A DNA stretch of 64,000 bases from Nocardiopsis metallicus (GTDB lineage Bacteria; Actinomycetota; Actinomycetes; Streptosporangiales; Streptosporangiaceae). The DNA is taken from contig NZ_JACHDO010000001.1 in the NCBI RefSeq assembly GCF_014201115.1, positions 868,001-932,000 of the forward strand, written 5' to 3'. Under the pieces are notes generated by a model that made no database searches, was not told the DNA's origin, and was given only the letters and a program-made list of their open reading frames with translations. The translations under genes were made by a program, and so were the position numbers. Below, one piece after another: positions 61,079 through 64,000 of the stretch. Each line of letters starts with the position of its first letter. Position 1 is the stretch's first letter.

Positions 61079-61126
61079 ATGCGAACCAGTCCGACCCTTC
61101 GGGGACAGTGGTGGCGCCGCTCCTAG
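61079..61126 (+). CDS. trpL: trp leader peptide with tandem Trp codons
   Basis: 15 residues, MRTSPTLRGQWWRRS. Two adjacent Trp codons (61109-61114) precede the stop TAG (61124-61126). The codons overlap the first arm of a pause hairpin (61110-61120 with 61127-61136, one bulged G). When tryptophan is scarce the ribosome would stall there, freeing the second arm (GGCGG at 61126-61130) to pair with ACCGCC of the terminator. That is classical attenuation. It is too short for ordinary gene finders. Confidence 0.88.
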   Translation: MRTSPTLRGQWWRRS

Positions 61127-61164
61127 GCGGCGCACCGACAGTTCGCATTCCCCGAACACCGCAG

Positions 61165-61198
61165 CGACCGCCCCGGACCGGCGGTCGTTCTTGCTTTT
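61165..61198 (+). terminator. trp attenuator (intrinsic terminator)
   Basis: CGACCGCC (61165-61172) and GGCGGTCG (61180-61187) form a perfect 8-bp stem with a 7-nt loop, followed by TTCTTGCTTTT. It lies between trpL and trpEG and is the regulated terminator. Confidence 0.85.
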
Positions 61199-61253
61199 GG
61201 CGGCCCCGGCCGGTGATGACCACCCCGACCGCACAGCGCCAAAAGGACCGGCC

Positions 61254-63554
61254 GTGAACCCCAGCGACGCACAGACCACCACGTACCGCACCCCGAGCGG
61301 CGTGACCGTCCACCGCAGCGCCACCCCCTGTGACCCCGAGATCCTCACCGAACTCGTCAGCTCGGTCGAGTACCGCCGAGGCGGCGTGCTCTCCTCGGGG
61401 ATGGAGTATCCGGGCCGCTACGACCGCTGGCACCTGGGGTACGTGGACCCCTGCCTGGAGATCAGCACCCGGGGGCGCCGGGTCACCGCCACCGCCCTCA
61501 ACGCCCGCGGGCGCGTCCTGCTCCCGGTCCTGGCCCAGGCGCTGGACACCGTGCCCGGGGCGAGTGAGCGCGAACAGGACGCCGACCGCGTCGCCGTCAC
61601 CGTGCCCGAGCCCGACCCCGACGCCTTCTTCACCGAGGAGGAGCGCAGCCGCCGCCCCAGCGTCTTCACCGCCCTGCGCGCCGTGGTCGCGGCCCTGCGC
61701 AGCCCCGAGGACGCCAACCTGGGCCTGTACGGTGCCTTCGGCTACGACCTCGCCTTCCAGTTCGAGCCGGTGGAGCGGCACATCGACCGCGACCCCACCG
61801 ACCGCGACCTGGTGCTGCACCTGCCCGACGCCATCGTGGTCCGCGACCGCAAGCGCGAGACCTGTGTGCGCTACACCTACGAGTTCACCGTTCCCGGCGA
61901 CGCCGGAACCGAGGGCGGCGGTGCCGGGGGCGACAGTGCCAGCTGTGAAAGGGCGCGCCCCGAGGCCACCACCGAGGGCCTGCCCCGCGAGACCGAACTC
62001 ACCCCGCCGGTGGTCGCCACCGAGGTTCCGCCCGGCCCCCGGCCCGGCTCCTACGCCCAGGTGGTCGCCGAGGCCAAGAAGAAGTTCCGCCGCGGCGACC
62101 TCTTCGAGGTGGTCCCCGGGCACCGCACCTACGCCCGCTGCTCCTCACCGGCCCGCTTCTACGAGCTGCTGCGCGACCGCAACCCAGCCCCCTACGAGTT
62201 CTTCTTCAACCTGGGCGAGGGCGAGTACCTGGTCGGAGCCTCCCCGGAGATGTTCGTGCGGGTCAGCGGTGAGCCCGGCACCGGCCAGCGGGTGGAGACC
62301 TGCCCGATCTCCGGCACCATCCGCCGCGGTGAGGACGCGCTCGGCGACGCCGAGAACATCCAGGAGCTGCTCTCCTCGGTGAAGGAGAAGTCCGAGCTCA
62401 CCATGTGCACGGACGTGGACCGCAACGACAAGTCGCGGGTGTGCGAGCCGGGCAGCGTCAAGGTGATCGGCCGCCGACAGATCGAGATGTACTCGCGCCT
62501 CATCCACACCGTGGACCACATCGAGGGCACCCTGCGCCGCGACTTCGACGCCCTGGACGCCTTCCTCACCCACATGTGGGCGGTCACCGTCACCGGGGCG
62601 CCCAAGACCTGGGCGATGCGCTTCATCGAGCAGCACGAGACCAGCCCCCGCCGCTGGTACGGCGGAGCGGTCGGGGTGATCAACTTCGACGGTTCCATGA
62701 ACACCGGCCTGACCCTGCGCACCGCGCACATCCGCGACGGGGTGGCGGCGGTGCGTGTGGGCGCGACCCTGCTCTACGACTCCGACCCCGAGGCGGAGGA
62801 GAAGGAGACCTTCCTCAAGGCCCGCGCGCTCCTGGAGACCCTCGCCCTGGGCGAGGAGGCCCTGGCGGCGCAAGAGAGCGCTGACACCGCGGGGCCCGCC
62901 GCGGAGGAGGCCGCGACCGGAACCGAGTCCGCGGCCCCGGCCGAGCAACCGGGTTCGGGGATGAGGGTTCTGCTGGTGGACCACGAGGACTCCTTCGTGA
63001 ACACCCTCGCCGACTACGTGCGCCGCCACGGGGCCGAGGTGACCACCGTCCGCTACGGTTTCGACCCCTCGCTGCTGGACCGGCTCGCCCCCGACCTCGT
63101 GGTCCTCTCGCCCGGCCCCGGCCTGCCGGTGGACTTCGCGATGTCGGACCTGCTGGACGCGCTGTCCGCCCGCGGCCTGCCGGTGTTCGGGGTGTGCCTG
63201 GGCCTGCAGGGCATGGTCGAGCACGCGGGGGGAGCGCTGCGCACCCTGGACGAGCCGGTGCACGGCAAGCCCGGCCGCGTCAGGGTGCGCGGTGGACGCC
63301 TGCTGTCCGGGATGGGCGAGGAGGGCGCCTTCCCGGCGGCCCGCTACCACTCCACGTACTCCACGCCCGACCTGGTGAAGAACTTCGAGGTCACCGCGGT
63401 CCTGGACAGGGAGCCCGCTGAGGAGCCCGTGGTGATGGCGATCGAGGACCCGGCGGCCCGCTGGTACGCGGTGCAGTTCCACCCGGAGTCGATCCTGACC
63501 GCCGGCGTCGGCGAGGGCATCGTCGCCCGGGTGCTGCGACTGGCCCGCTCCTGA
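61254..63554 (+). CDS. trpEG: Fused anthranilate synthase TrpE-TrpG
   Basis: 766 residues from GTG 61254 (AAAGGA upstream). Residues ~1-545 are the TrpE chorismate-binding part: LFEVVPGHRTYARCSSPARFYELLRDRNPAPYEFFFNLGEGEYLVGASPEMFVRV, ETCPISGTIRRGEDA, SELTMCTDVDRNDKSRVCEPGSVKV, and HMWAVTVTGAPKTWAMRFIE. An Ala/Glu linker leads to the glutaminase TrpG (~570-766): VLLVDHEDSFVNTLADYVRRHGAEVTTVRY, LSPGPGLP, the nucleophile GVCLGLQGMVEH, and WYAVQFHPES. It makes anthranilate from chorismate and glutamine. Unusual fused form, under trpL control. Confidence 0.95.
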   Translation: MNPSDAQTTTYRTPSGVTVHRSATPCDPEILTELVSSVEYRRGGVLSSGMEYPGRYDRWHLGYVDPCLEISTRGRRVTATALNARGRVLLPVLAQALDTVPGASEREQDADRVAVTVPEPDPDAFFTEEERSRRPSVFTALRAVVAALRSPEDANLGLYGAFGYDLAFQFEPVERHIDRDPTDRDLVLHLPDAIVVRDRKRETCVRYTYEFTVPGDAGTEGGGAGGDSASCERARPEATTEGLPRETELTPPVVATEVPPGPRPGSYAQVVAEAKKKFRRGDLFEVVPGHRTYARCSSPARFYELLRDRNPAPYEFFFNLGEGEYLVGASPEMFVRVSGEPGTGQRVETCPISGTIRRGEDALGDAENIQELLSSVKEKSELTMCTDVDRNDKSRVCEPGSVKVIGRRQIEMYSRLIHTVDHIEGTLRRDFDALDAFLTHMWAVTVTGAPKTWAMRFIEQHETSPRRWYGGAVGVINFDGSMNTGLTLRTAHIRDGVAAVRVGATLLYDSDPEAEEKETFLKARALLETLALGEEALAAQESADTAGPAAEEAATGTESAAPAEQPGSGMRVLLVDHEDSFVNTLADYVRRHGAEVTTVRYGFDPSLLDRLAPDLVVLSPGPGLPVDFAMSDLLDALSARGLPVFGVCLGLQGMVEHAGGALRTLDEPVHGKPGRVRVRGGRLLSGMGEEGAFPAARYHSTYSTPDLVKNFEVTAVLDREPAEEPVVMAIEDPAARWYAVQFHPESILTAGVGEGIVARVLRLARS

Positions 63555-63570
63555 CCGCTGACCGCTGACC

Positions 63571-63616
63571 GCGGGCGCCGCCGGTGTGACCCTGGGGTCA
63601 CACCGGCGGCGCCCGC
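63571..63616 (+). terminator. 21-bp hairpin terminator after trpEG
   Basis: Perfect arms of 21 bp (63571-63591 and 63596-63616) with a 4-nt loop CTGG, 17 bp after the trpEG stop. No T-run, typical of actinomycete terminators. Confidence 0.8.
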
Positions 63617-64000
63617 CCGCGGCGCACGCCGAAACCCTCCCGACACCCGCCGCGACGACCTGTGGCCCCGACTCCCGCGACGGCTCAGAGCGGCCACCGG
63701 CGACAGGACCAGGGCGGATGGGGGGCGCCGCGCTGGCAGTGAGCGCTCGTCGCGCAGCGCGGACACCCTTGCCACCGGTGTGGCACCGCTGGGTTCGTCA
63801 CTCAGTGATCCGTCGCCGATACCCGGGGTTGTCGAATGTCAGGGCAATCTCAACTCTTCTCCGCCTGATTGCGTGACGCGGGCCATGGTGACCACCATCA
63901 CTGCATCAAGGAGAAACACCAGGAAACTTCTCGGCAACAACGTCGTCGCCACTGGTTTTCTCCGGAGGCGGGCATCCGCTCCGCCCGCCTCCCGGATCCC
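63617..64000. other. Right end of window, no confident gene
   Basis: No frame has clear coding bias. A frame opens at ATG 63885 (VTTITASRRNTRKLLGNN...) and runs off the end; it could be a leader peptide or the start of a gene. A 10-bp hairpin (63964-63973 with 63983-63992) lies near the edge. I cannot decide without the next kilobase. Confidence 0.3.

Noticed and set aside
63885..64000. Possible gene or leader peptide at the right edge
   Set aside because: ATG 63885 opens to the edge but lacks a ribosome site, coding bias or a recognisable family; listed only as an undecided region.
1..64000. CRISPR array, tRNA or rRNA genes
   Set aside because: No regularly spaced direct repeats and no cloverleaf or rRNA-like sequence were noticed on reading; a tRNAscan-SE and CRISPR finder run would settle this.

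Overview
The window is high-GC DNA with strong G/C bias at third codon positions, frequent GTG starts, ATGA and TGATG gene overlaps, and several apparently leaderless promoters. Scr1-type XRE/DUF397 gene pairs, DUF2786 and DUF5753-type proteins, a 2-methylisoborneol (2-MIB) operon and a trpL attenuator all point to a filamentous actinomycete. The gene mix resembles Nocardiopsis or a relative; that genus call is an inference from gene content, not from a search.

Layout. 0-11.4 kb: a DISARM-type defence locus. The C-terminus of a large DNA methyltransferase (drmMI-like) enters from the left edge. A regulatory module follows (XRE/DUF397 pair, HATPase protein, small CxxC protein), then drmA-drmB-drmC in an overlapping operon, then an unrecognised 610-aa zinc-ribbon protein. 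11.5-13.2 kb: decayed gene pieces (gltX C-terminus, TauD-like dioxygenase, TPR-like fragment). 13.3-23 kb: a WD40 protein, a hypothetical protein, a HelR-like RNA-polymerase motor with an extra C-terminal domain, a secreted repeat protein, a broken DUF2786 gene and a SEC-C protein. 23-35 kb: housekeeping and stress genes, namely DUF1330, a Na+/H+ antiporter, an HD-GYP/LuxR regulator, an alpha/beta hydrolase, TspO, SDR, MpaB-type oxygenase, an FeS cryptochrome/photolyase and a metallophosphoesterase.

35.7-40.8 kb: the 2-MIB operon behind an unusually AT-rich leader. It encodes a family 2B (cNMP-binding-domain) encapsulin shell, 2-MIB synthase with a long disordered N-terminal tail, GPP C2-methyltransferase and IPP isomerase. 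Together these would isomerise IPP, methylate GPP and cyclise it, with the cyclase probably packed in a protein shell. 40.9-45.2 kb: a NucS/RecB-like nuclease, a secreted HNH nuclease, a membrane coiled-coil protein and a lipoprotein.

45.4-51.6 kb: a second defence region. mcrB (carrying an EVE/PUA-like candidate reader domain) and mcrC overlap by 4 nt. They are followed by a three-part protein (winged helix, DUF6884-like, GIY-YIG nuclease) and then by a complete IS982-family insertion sequence beside a truncated gene. This McrBC plus DUF6884/GIY-YIG set is the best candidate here for a little-described restriction system.

51.7-61 kb: a second HelD-family gene, a tripartite tricarboxylate transporter operon with two binding proteins, and a divergent CitA/CitB-type two-component system. 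61-63.6 kb: a leaderless trpL with tandem Trp codons and an attenuator, controlling a fused trpE-trpG gene that ends at a 21-bp hairpin. No tRNA, rRNA or CRISPR array was seen.
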